A stretch of DNA of 64,000 nt from Rhynchonema sp. JSB1_4 (taxonomy: Eukaryota; Nematoda; Chromadorea; Monhysterida; Xyalidae), in assembly GCA_030248065.1 (NCBI GenBank), contig JASAMV010006278.1, forward strand, positions 62,001 through 126,000, given 5' to 3'. Below, in pieces: positions 45,651 to 57,500 of this stretch (its first letter is position 1; each line of letters starts with the position of its first letter). The position numbers and the translations under genes are program-made. A model generated the notes under the pieces. That model saw only the letters and a list, made by a program, of their open reading frames with translations. It searched no databases and was not told where the DNA came from.

Positions 45651-48005
45651 ATGTTTAAAAAAGTAATGAGTATTTTGGTTCGTTTTCTGAATCGAACAGA
45701 TCCGATCACATTGCTGTACACGTCAATCGTTGCGATTGTGGTTTATGTACTGGTAAAGCGATTGATCAGAAAGAAATTCAAGGTCAGAAATTTCCATTTT
45801 ATTCTGCAGCCAGTATCAAACTTGATGATCGGTCCAGTCCTGTAAGTTTTTTGTCTTCAGGCTTCAAATATGCTTATTCATGCCACTGATTCCGGCCAGC
45901 AAAAAGGTAGCTCCTTCGCCTTTCTTGTCTCGGACCAGGTTTTACGCTGGTCAAAACAGAGGCACGCTATGGACCGATAAAACCAAATTGATAAAGGGCT
46001 ATCCGAAATTGAATCCTATCCGAACCAACTGCTTTTCCAACGCAGTCGCTGAATTCCAGCCAGACACCCACGACGGCAGTGGCGCAACTGCCGACGAATC
46101 ACCTGCTCTCATATCATCTTCATCTGAAACATCAGATGACGACCACAATGATCATGATGTTGCAACAGAGCACGTGGCAGCAGAACGCATCCCGTTCCGC
46201 GGTCTTGGCTATTCGCAGGCGGAAATGATCGCAAAATCGAGTGAATTCTTTGAATTGATGCAACAAAGACGCACAATGAGGGACATTGGATCGAAACCAG
46301 TGCCGATCGAACTGATTGAGACTGTGATCAGGACTGCCAGTAAGAATGCATTGATTCTGTATTCACCATCACGTCTCATTCCCGCCACTGGTCCTTGACG
46401 TTATTTTCAAAAAGCATGAAAACTTGACAGAGAGCTCAATGGGAAAATACTGAACAATAGGTAGGTGAGAAGCCTATTCCACTTTGTGCATGAGAACAAA
46501 TTTTACCCTGGTCCAAGTTACCGGTGTCAGTAAATCTCAGCTTTTTTTAAAAAAATGTTAAAAATGTGGCCGATCCGATACACGATCTCAAAGTCCGACA
46601 CTGACATCAGTGCAAAGCACACACGCACAGGCACGGCCCCCAGCGGCGCCAATCTCCAACCCTACAAGTTCGTGCTGATCAAGGACCTCGATGTGAAAGG
46701 TCGAATTCGCGATATAATCGAACGCGAGGAGCAAATCAATTACGAACGACGGATGGGTGACGCGTGGGTGGCGGATTTGCAGAAATTCAAGGTGATGTTT
46801 CGTTGTGTACTCGCTTGCCGATGAATCTGCCGACATTCTGCGCTGCGTTGCGACACAGCACAAGCAGTTTCAAGGATTTATTGGTCAAAAATATATGCAC
46901 ACAATCTGATTTTACGCAAGGCAGCGTCAAATCTTTTCGTCAAATCAAGCATAACAATAGATGAGCTAAAAATGAGAGCGAGAAATCATACAAGTGATTT
47001 GACAAGATTTGACGCCTTGATTTGACTACAGTACTATAGGTAAGTCTATTTTTGGATCTGTACCTGGTGCATCGCCTGTATGAGAAAGCGCTGTGCATCA
47101 GTTGGAATGCATGCACTTCAAAAGAAGGCAACAGCTTTGAGCAGATGAATGTTGTACATTTCAGGTAAACTGGATCAAACCATATTTGACTGATGCGCCC
47201 TATCTAATCCTCGTGATGCGGCAAGCGTACGGCACCCGGCCTGATGGCAGCAAACAGACAAATTACTACAGCGAGATCAGTTGCTCGATCGCTGTGGGCA
47301 TTCTCGTCGCTGCTATTCAGGTGATCGGAAGAATATGAGTTTTCCGTCATCCGATTTCATTCAGAACGTTCGCTGTGCAGGCAGACCAAGGCGAAATGCG
47401 GATACACACAGCGGCCGGCGCATCAAACTTGGGGGCTCGGATCGGACCTTTCCTTGATAACGTATAAGATTTTATGAGCATTTTTCTAGATATGCTGATG
47501 CCAGCTATTTCGCACAGTGTGAAAGTTGTGCCAAACCGAGAACTGAATGACGCGCTTGCCAAACAACTCAAAGACAGGGCTGAAAGCTTGTGGCACCAAA
47601 AGACTGAAAATATCATTCTGAAAGGCCGAACTACAGTATATGTATCGTTCTCTCACGCCACGCGAAACAAATTTTCCCACGCTGATTGGTTCTCGCCTCG
47701 CGAGAATTTGTTTCGCGTTGCTTGAGAGAGGCAGATCCAATCCGATAATCGATTTTGATGCTTGAGGTCACTTTGGCCATCTGGTGCATTCGCACTGACG
47801 ATGTCAACAATATTGTACGCAGGTGTCGGGTCTTTGCACGGTCGTGTCGACTCCGCTCAACTGCGGACCACAAGTACGTCGATTGCTGGATCGACCGTCA
47901 AATGAGAAACTGTTAGCTTTGTTGCCAGTGGGACTGCCCAAAGACAATGCGACCGTGCCTGACATCAGCAGGAAGCCGTTGACTGATGTCATGGATGTGT
48001 ATTGA
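45651..48005 (+). CDS. IYD-like (sup-18): Iodotyrosine deiodinase (nitroreductase-fold flavoprotein)
   Basis: Five exons, 45651-45782, 46060-46339, 46631-46791, 47165-47320 and 47823-48005, give 303 residues in phase. Exon 1 encodes an N-terminal membrane anchor ([17 protein letters not shown]) followed by KRLIRKK. Exon 2 has an acidic Ser/Asp/His linker and then the FMN-binding start, [13 protein letters not shown]. Exon 3 carries [10 protein letters not shown] and the substrate-lid motif [11 protein letters not shown], and exon 4 opens NWIK. The Glu, Tyr and Lys that hold halotyrosine in characterised IYDs are therefore all present. Exon 5 has TPLNCGPQ and [15 protein letters not shown]. 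The expected role is reductive dehalogenation of halotyrosines by NADPH/FMN. In nematodes the homologue SUP-18 modulates a potassium channel. Confidence 0.92.
46917..47021. repeat. Hairpin in deiodinase intron 3
   Basis: AGGCAGCGTCAAATCTTTTC on the left pairs with TTGACAAGATTTGACGCCTT on the right, separated by about 55 bases. It is a short foldback with no coding capacity. Confidence 0.6.
47652..47727. repeat. Hairpin in deiodinase intron 4
   Basis: CTCTCACGCCACGCGAAACA on the left pairs with TTTGTTTCGCGTTGCTTGAG on the right, with a loop of about 30 bases. It is unrelated in sequence to the hairpin at 46917-47021. Confidence 0.6.
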
Positions 48006-51000
48006 GTGGGAGTGATTGGGACCTGCCTGAGCCCAGGCCAAAGGGGGCACCTGGCCCATTTATTGTACGATTGACAGTTTTTTTCCTTTGATGATCAACA
48101 GCTCAAACATTGATTGACTAATTAATTAATATTTGGATCACAAATGACTGCAGTAATACAAAAAGAGCGAGCATCACTTTGTCTGGGGACTGACATCATG
48201 TTCTGCTGATATGCCTTCGTGTACAACGCGTGATCAGTTTAACCGGTATTCCTTTTGTTAGTTTTGGATGTCTTTATACACGATTTGCCGATCGCATGAC
48301 GTTATTAATAATTGAATGCCGATAAACAATATACACATGTGCTGCGAATTATTCTTATTTTACGCGAATTATGCACTTTAGTTTCGCGTAAACAAAACAC
48401 ACAAGTTTTTCACGCCTGACCAAAGGTTATTACGGTGACAGAAACAACATTTGAAGCGAAATATAAAACTTACTCATCAAGCAGCAACTTTCATATTGAT
48501 TGTTAAACTTGTGTTTGAAACATAAGCAATAAAAAATCCGGTTATTATAATCAGAAGCATTCTTTGGTATATCAACGCAACAAACAACAAACAATCTATG
48601 ATGCGTGAACTTTGATTAAAATTCAGTATTGTTATCGTCGCGCTTGTTTAACCGTCTGTCAGAATCGTTTATGTTTTTGTTCTAATTCGGAATTATATAT
48701 GCGTTTTCAATTATTCGTGGCATAAAACTTTATTTCAATTTTCATGCATTGTTGTCACCGCAATTCATTTATGACACGATATGTTACATGAGCGAACAAG
48801 ATTGCTTGCCGATTTTAGCAATCAATGTCTGTCTACCCCACGTATTAACTTGTCTCGCCGTTGCGAACATTTTTCTTTTTTTTTGCCAAAAAAACTTGAA
48901 GAAATAGGAAAGATGGAACTTTTCAGTTTGCAGTATACAGACACACGACATTGAGTTGTATTGTCTTCTTGTGGTTCAATAGAATCAGCTCAAGTTCTTT
49001 CTTTCATGTTGCATTGTTTGAACGCATACAAACCTCAACTTGAGTTGGTATGCATGCGCATCACTAGTTGTGATAATGAATGGTTTCCTCCACATTGTAT
49101 GTAGGTTTCGGTTGCGGCAGAAAGCAGACCAACTGTGTGCAACAACAGCCTCAAGCTCTCGCTCACGTTTTTGTGCCATTGCGTTGATGAGTGCCACTTG
49201 TGTTTCCACTATTTTGTCAGTTTAGTTGCCAGTCACTCAAAGTTATGTCAGAAATTACCACAGAGGCATATTGAACTTGAACCATCTTTTTTCAATTCTG
49301 GGCGTTTCAATTCGAATCAATCATCAAACGGGATCACTGAGATCCAATCACTCTACTCCAAGTTGCCTCGAAGCTTCAAAGTTCTGGGCGACCAAGGTTG
49401 CTCGAGAGGCCAAAGTTGAACCATCTTGCAACCTCGCACTCGCCAGATTGACTGACTTTTCCGACTGACGTAACAAGGGGCCTGTTCCAACACGTGTTGA
49501 ACAATCAATGACAAATAACATGTACATACTTGACGCCCGTATGTGTGTGTTCATGACCGGAGTCAAAAACGTGACCACACGGGTTTGCGCGCAGTTACGC
49601 GCACATCACAACAATGTTATGTTGCTGTAATGTTCCTTTCCATCGATTTGTGAGTTTATCGTGATTTGTTTCATTTGATATGATTTGGCATCATCCGCTT
49701 GCTATATCATGTCACATGCGTAGCTTGAAACCACGAAGTAATGATAGATTCACATCCTTTTTGCACCCCTGTCCTTTGCTATCAATATCACATTCACTTG
49801 GGCCGGTACCAAATTTTGATAATCGGATCAGTTTCGAAGTTCAATAATGTCACAAACTTAATTATTAAGTCTCGGTCAAAATGTTGGCATTAGCAAATCT
49901 CGAAATACTTATAATGCAAAAAAGGGACATGATCCGATCACAAAGCTTGATAACCAATTTCAAAATCCGTTAACCACTGAAGCTGACTGATTGCTTTGCC
50001 ATTGTTGCACACTACGTACACTGTAATGTCCACGTACCCGGTCGGTGCTGGTATACAGTACGTCAAACTTTCGGAGTGAAACGCTTCACCATCATAAACT
50101 GAAAAGGTTCTCATAGGACCGCACATGCTGGTGCTCATGTAGTGCACATAATTGTAATTACAAATTTTTGCACATTAGCTCTGCTGTCATACCTATGCGG
50201 TTTCACCAAATGTCGCCCAATCCTTTCTGATTTACCATAACGTTGTTCTGTGTTGTACTCAAATTTAATGTGTTTTTTTTCTAAAAAGTTCAGCAATTTG
50301 TATATTAACTGTGGCTCTGAACGACTTTCCTCTTCCTGTGCTTGACAAAGAAATGGCGCTAGTTCAACAAAAAGCGCGCTCTGCCCGGCAATGCATTTTG
50401 TCGAATTTCGGGATGATTCTTGTGTACTCTGCCTAAAAACGCCTGAGAAATAAGGCTATTTTGGCGCTGTGGAGAACAAACCAGCATGATTTGAGAATGG
50501 GAACTAAGGGTACAAACCAGTTTCTTCAATAGTGACGCGGCGGAAATATAAACTAAACTTGCCGGTCCTCCTGTACACAAAGCACGTGTGCAGCATATGC
50601 TGACGCGCGTTTTTACAAACTGCTCAGGTGAAATAAGCGCTTTTTCACATCCTACATTTTCAATTTCGCCTCTTTGTGCAAAATCGATGTCTTCATTATA
50701 ATATTCGTGCCTATATGTTAAGATGTCCTGTGGTCCTGTAGCAGAGTGACTGCGTTTGGTCTGGGTTTCGCGCCCGCTTGAGTCAAATTATTTTTTACAT
50801 TGCAAACATTTTTGAGGATATACATAATGTGAGTTGTGCAGAAATTGGCTCCGTTCTGGTCTGTTTTCACAGACTGGCGGTGCACCAGGTCATCATCTGT
50901 GCGTGAGAATTCACCAAATGGCCGAGCAAAGACTCACAAGCTTTGTGCTCGAATGAAACATCACAGGGTGTGCGAAAAAAGATGAATACCGGACAGGACC

Positions 51001-51501
51001 GAACGTCAAATTTGATAATTGTGGACTTGATGGTTATGGTGTTCTACCAACCAACAAGACGGACGGCGCGCATTTTGTTGTTTGCACACAAAAATCAGTC
51101 CTGTTTCTCATTGGACCCTTTCTGATGTTGACCTAACAGAAGTTTTTTTTCAAGTTTTGCATTTTGATCGTTTATTTTGTTTGTTTATACGTCATAAACG
51201 TTGCGAAATACAGTCGACCTCCGTACTTAGCTTGAACACATAGCATAGAAACGTTGGAGAAGCAGTACCGGTTTCAATTTACCTGACTGCTCAACTGTTT
51301 ATGCAAACCGTTTCCACAACTGTGTATTATCGAAATCGGCAACTTTACAAAATTATTTTTATGACTCAAAATTTCGATTTCATAAAACAAGGTGCCTAAC
51401 TTTGCACTCCAACTTTTACGTTTTTTTTACATTTCCCATAAATACTGTATTGCAGGTAGCGTCTGTGCCGAAAACCTCATGTCCAGTGATCCACCACAAT
51501 A
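48006..51501. other. Intergenic region without recognised genes
   Basis: About 3.5 kb of mostly AT-rich sequence. No reading frame shows a domain. An AATAAA lies near 48527. Diverged dispersed-repeat copies occur at about 49805-49960 (GATCCGATCACAAAGCTTGA) and 50865-50930, and TGAAACATCA at about 50953. Confidence 0.5.
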
Positions 51502-54500
51502 ATGATTATCGGCACACTTGTGAGCATCTACCTCAATCTGTGTTTAACGTTCGCCTCGTTAATTATCAAACCCGAGACGCAGCACAATTGTGGACACAAA
51601 ATAGTCGACAAAGATGAGGTTAGCAACAGTTAAAACGGTTTGACTTGTGTTTCTGCGGTTACGGTCGCTTCGACGTGTTTTCGTGGACGGGCGGTGCACC
51701 AGGTCATCGTCACTGTGAATGCAACAGATGGCCACGTGAGCTTAAAAAAACTTCCAAAACTGTGAGAAACAACCAAGTACACATCGCATTGAGTCGACCG
51801 CGGCATAAAATACTGCATGATAATAAAATAAGTAATTGATGAAATTTAGTCATTCCAACGCCATTACCCAAACCACAATTTCGCAGGTTTCTTACGGCGT
51901 ACGTTTAGAGCCGGACACGCATGTTGAGCACGCAAGACAGAAGCGCCAGTCGAAGTTCGATAACATTCGCATCGAAGTGTTTTATGATCCCAGTGTGCAA
52001 CAGTTAGGGACATAATGACCCGGTTTTCAGCACGTTTGATCACTATCAACGATTTCATTACTTTCAGGCTGGGCACGAACAAACGAAATTACGTGAAGGT
52101 GTGTGAGGCGGACAATTTTACGAAATTGTAGATAAATTCAATTATCCCTGATTACTTCAATGAAAACCTACAGCCGCATCAACTTTGCTTTGCTGGCATG
52201 GAATTGGCACGGACACGGCATGGCTAGGGGCAAATTTCGTTGAGGTGTAATTAGTGATAGAGTTGGCGCACGAATTTCGGTCAGTGAAAAAGCTGTTCAT
52301 TTTCTGCAGAAATTAGTACGCCGACTCCATCAATTGAATTTACAGCTCAACCAAATTTTGCCCAAATACTTGCCAGGTTGTGCCAGCACAGTTGATACGG
52401 CTCCTGGTGATAGGATCTGGCTACTTTTTGCGCGCTTAGGCTGTTGAGAGATTTGCTGACGCCACTAATTTTGACCAGTGTAAAAGCTGTTCTCCGCCGC
52501 CTAGACCTGTAATGCTAACGTTTGAGCGGGTCAAAATCAGCGCACTTCGTAAATCGGATCCCGCGTACCACATCGCCATGTTCGGTACTTGACGTAATGA
52601 AAAATATTTAGCTCATTCACATAATTTTAATTTCAGGATACACTAGTCAAACAAGCAGTCGACTATTGGCACAATGCACTGCTCGTCCGACCGATGACCG
52701 TACCCATCAAATTGGAACAGTTTGTTTGTTATAGTCTGACCACGCGAACATGCGACTCCTGTCAGCTGCTCGTGTGTATGTTTTTGACAGCAGTCGCATG
52801 TTGACATGGTTGCACCATTCACCCGTCATTCGCGAGTGTCAGGTCCATGGAAATATCACAGGAAATGCCACAACGGTCAACGGTACATAATGTGGAACAG
52901 CACAGATCGCTTTGAGGCGTGCGCTGGGTCATGTGTGACACCACACAAATGTGGCATGGCCATTGTGCCCACCATGCATATGCTGGTTGGTTGCAACAAC
53001 GGAGCTGAGATTAGGCGCAGGTTTAGGCGTTGGCGCATCTGTCAAATTATCCATCACGTGCCCGTTTCGACCTATGGTTTCGTTCGCACCAGATGGCCAC
53101 GTGACCCCAACAAACACACAGTACGGGTTCCACGCCAACCCCTTTACAGCCGTGCCACTACTGTCCGAGTGCGTCAATGTCCAGCTGTCAATACAAGCAC
53201 AGCAACGGTGTGGGCAGGGGTGTGCCTAATGCCGACTTTGTCCTCTACGTGTCGACCATCAATGGTGATCGTTGTGGTGGTGATGGCAAGGCGGTGGCCA
53301 GTGCGTCACATTGCCAGCTGGAGGCACAGTTGGATAGGTACATACATGAAGATCAAATGTTGATGGTTGATTTGATGTTCGTATGTTTGGTTTTGAGATT
53401 GTAAACCTTGTACGTCACTCACTGGAACATGTGGGCGTAAACAAAACCACGATCAACATCACTGGTGAGACCGGATGCGATCGGATCTATACCTTGTGTT
53501 TGTATTGAGAATAACAAAACTGGCGTAATTTTCACCAACGTAACATTTTGTTGCGTCACGTTGCAGGCCGATCGCGGGTTACATCAACTTGTGTCCGAAC
53601 TTGATCAGTACCAAGCCACTCAGTCACCATCTACAATTATCCACTGTCAAACACGAAATACTACATGCGCTTGGGTTCAGCGCCGGACTGTACGCGTTCT
53701 TTAGGGATCCAGTCACGCTCGCACCCGTCACACCGAGGTACGGTATCATACATCTTTCCAAAAACCTTTTTGGCGTATGCAATTTTGGGAATGAAATTTA
53801 ACGAACCAAGCAGAAATTCAACCAAAAATTTTTAACTTTGGTTGGATGGAATGCGTTTTGCTGGAATTCATTTAGGTCGGTGACTCGACAGCCAGATTTT
53901 TGATGAACAACACCTTGGCGAATTTTTTACAATTTGTTTCTGCTCACGTTGTCATCTGATGCACTGGCACTGATGAAGCGTGTGCCGCACGAAACGAACA
54001 AGAACTCACGGCTGTTCGACCGGTCTAAACGTTGTTCAAAGTGCATAAAGTACTACATTCTCAATCCAGAGATCGTCAAACGGGTCGACCGAAGTTCTTC
54101 GACAAAGAGAACGGTTTCTACGTGTTCAGCAAAAAGATACTGCGACAGGAGGTCATTGAGGATTGGCTGACGCTGAATGGAAGGGTGCGTGGATCGGGCA
54201 AAATTGAGAAAAATTTGTGAAGCCGCAACCGTAGTAAAGTCGTTCTGCCATGTTCGGCCATCCGGAATCGGAGAAGCGTCACAGCAGACTCATTTTCGAA
54301 ATCGCAGTTTTACATCGTTGCGCACAACCAACCTTGATTCCGGTTCTGTGTTCCGGGCGCAAGGCAGAATGAACACACGTTTGGTTGAAGTACAAAAAGT
54401 CACGTATATATAATATGTACCAAGGTGGACCCTATCCGATCCACCAAGTTTGAAACATACAAACACTTGTGCTTGCCACGAAGTTTTCAAACAGTCTCAG

Positions 54501-57500
54501 CCATGCTTGACAGACGAAACGCAAGGCGTACTACTTTGTGACACCGAACGTGCAACGCGAGGCACGTCAATATTTCAAATGTGATAGAATGCCGGGCATG
54601 GAGATGGAGAATCAGGGTGGGACGGGCACTGCGCTCACACATTGGGAGAAACGATTGGTTGAGGTGGGCAAACATAATGCGTCTCAAGTCATAATGCATA
54701 CTAGTGCCATGATGGCCGTTTTGTTCTGTTTTCACGGACTAGAACTTGGCTCCAGGATACCGGACTTCAGTTGGACGGCGGCAAAACCGTTACGCCCTGT
54801 GTTTATGCCCTTATTTGGCGATAGCGCCTTGTTATTGTCCAGTCGTAGTCGTTGTCGCAATCATCGTCTTCAAACTTGATACCGGTCCACCGAAAACACG
54901 CAAAACTCTGACACTACACAGAATGAAGCAATGACCGGGACGCACACCCAAAACGCTGTGTTTTCGACATTCACATTCGCGTTGATGGAAGACTCGGGAT
55001 GGTACAAGGCCAATTACAGGTCAGTGATTGGATTTGGTGGACGTTTATGGCCATGTGTTATACAATATATATTTTGTGGTCTCAAAATTATTGGGTGGAT
55101 AGAAAACTTCACTTCGGTAATCAGCGCCCACTTTTTTTGTTTCTCTGACACGATGCCTATCGACCTGTTGCAGCATGACCGAAGACATATCGTGGGGCAA
55201 GGGATTGGGTTGCGATTTTGTGGAGAAAAGTTGTGCCGAATGGATTGAAAGGAGGGAGAAAAAGTAAGTGCATGTGTCGTGCATAGAAAAGTGAGCTGGT
55301 CAAAACAGCATGGTTCCCGCCACAAATGTGTACGGCCGTGATCTGTTCAGTTGGGTCACGCAACTTTTCAATATTTTGATGTTTACTGACGACGCTAATT
55401 TCGACGTGCGTGAAAGTTTTTATCAGGCGCCGGAGAGAAACGTTCTCATTCTGTCAAAAATAGTCTCATCGGTAAATCTTGAACTTACAAAAGTCACATG
55501 ACCAGGGCATGTCCTGGACCGGAAGCGATTACCAAGTTTGAAAACACGAACCTAGAGAATCGTGAAACATCGGCTCTGCATCTTTTTGGGCCAGTGAACC
55601 TTTTGGGCCACCGCACTTTTTGGGCCATGTTACTTTTTGGGCCAGGTACCTTTGGGCCATGTTACTTGGGCCAGGTATACGTACCTTTGGGCCATGTTAC
55701 TTTTTGAGCCACGTGTGCATGGCGTGCCTTTTGGGCCACATATTTATTTTTACTCACGTGATCGTTTGCGCACATACTGTACATAAAATTGGACGACGCT
55801 TGTCCTCTCACGTTTAATAAAACAGTTATTCCCACGGCAGTCACTTTTGTCACAACCGCATACTGCAACGGGCGGGTACTATGTCCCTCTGATAATACGC
55901 ATACGTGGGTTCCATGTGGTTACGTCAGAGAGCGTGAGGTTACTACGTTAGTGAGTGGTGATGGCAGAGGTGTTTTTACGTGTGCGGAGTTAGACGGGGC
56001 GCACTACCCCAGTTGGGGACCAGGTTGTTGATTCCAGAATCTCCGGAGTCTGGACAAAAATTAAGCCCTTTGTTCGAATTCATCGTGTCCGAAAACCGTT
56101 AGTCAGAACCAATTAATCCCCTGATCGAAGACTATTCACACGCATGTCCATCATGTAATCCTTAACCTGGCAAAGCTACTTTTTGACCACCCTATGGGTG
56201 ATATTTTCGAAACGGTGTAAACGTAAGTTGGGCGTAAAGGTCGGTGTAAGCTCAATCGAAAGCTCGGTCGGTGTCAGCTCGGTGTAAACATGAAACATTG
56301 CCTGCTGTTAACGTGGAATGTTTCAGTGTTTACACCGAGCTGACACCGACCGAGCTTTCGACCGAGCTTACACCGACCTTTACACCCAACTGAGCTTTAC
56401 ACCGTTTCGAAAATGCCACCCTATATACATATGAATCAGAACAACACAATAGACTCTGTAAACTCTTTACACACAACGACATCAACTTAGCGATCGGATC
56501 GGATGTGACTTGCCTTGGTCAAGCGTGCTTTTTGCGTTGGCCGGGGAACATCTTTTACGCTGGTCAAAATGAGTGGCATCACTAAATTTTTTAATATCCT
56601 TTCAAAGCTGTCACGTAACCGAGGCAGAACCGGTCCGATCCGATCTCTAAGTTTGATGTCGCTTACAGTGAATTTTTTTCGATAGTCAATTTAGAGAGTC
56701 ATTAATGTTTCAACAAGACTACAAATAGGGTCTAAAGAGTTGACGGAAGCGGTGTGCCGGATGTATAGTAGCCGCTTCTAAAAAAATCAACCAAAAAGAA
56801 CGTTTATGGTCAAACGGACAGGTTGTGATGTGAGTGTTTTGCTTCTGTTACCGGTAATTTAGACACTTTGTCAGTCAGGCAGGCGCATACTGCAACACGC
56901 GGGTATGTCTCATGTCATGTCTGTCTCAAATGATGCCCACGTACAGCGGTGTCCCATATACTTGTGTTTTTGATGTAAAAGCCTTGGCCCAAAATGCATG
57001 TGGCATCAGTTGTGCAACTTTCACATAATCGACTCTAGATCAGTTCGCCACAAAGTGCTGTGGGCGTGATCCTGGTTCGGTTGTCTGACTGACAAGAGTG
57101 ACTGCCGTGGCAACAACTGTTTTATAAAGCTTGAGAGCACAAGCGTCATCCAATTTTATGTAATGCGCTTATTAAGCGATCATGCCAGTAAAAGTAAACA
57201 TTTGGCCCAAAACATACACCACGCACACGCGGCCCAAAAAGTACCTGGCCCAAGAGGTATACATACACCATGCGCGTGTGGCCCAGAAAGTACTGCCAAA
57301 AGGTATACACTGGCCCAAAAGGTACATGATCTGATATAACGTGGCCCAAAAAAGTGCGGTGGCCCAAAAGGTTCAATGGCCCAAAAAGATACGGAACCGA
57401 AACGAATCACACAGCAATGAAGTGACGATGCCATTCTGTGCCGAGCCCCCGAGACGCAGTCGCGTGAGATTCGGATGCACGGATGATCGGAAGAGCATTG

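Noticed and set aside
55789..56031. Reading frame with Cys and Trp between M8 protease exons
   Set aside because: It lies inside the foldback transposon and breaks the phase between exons 55174-55263 and 57415-57550.
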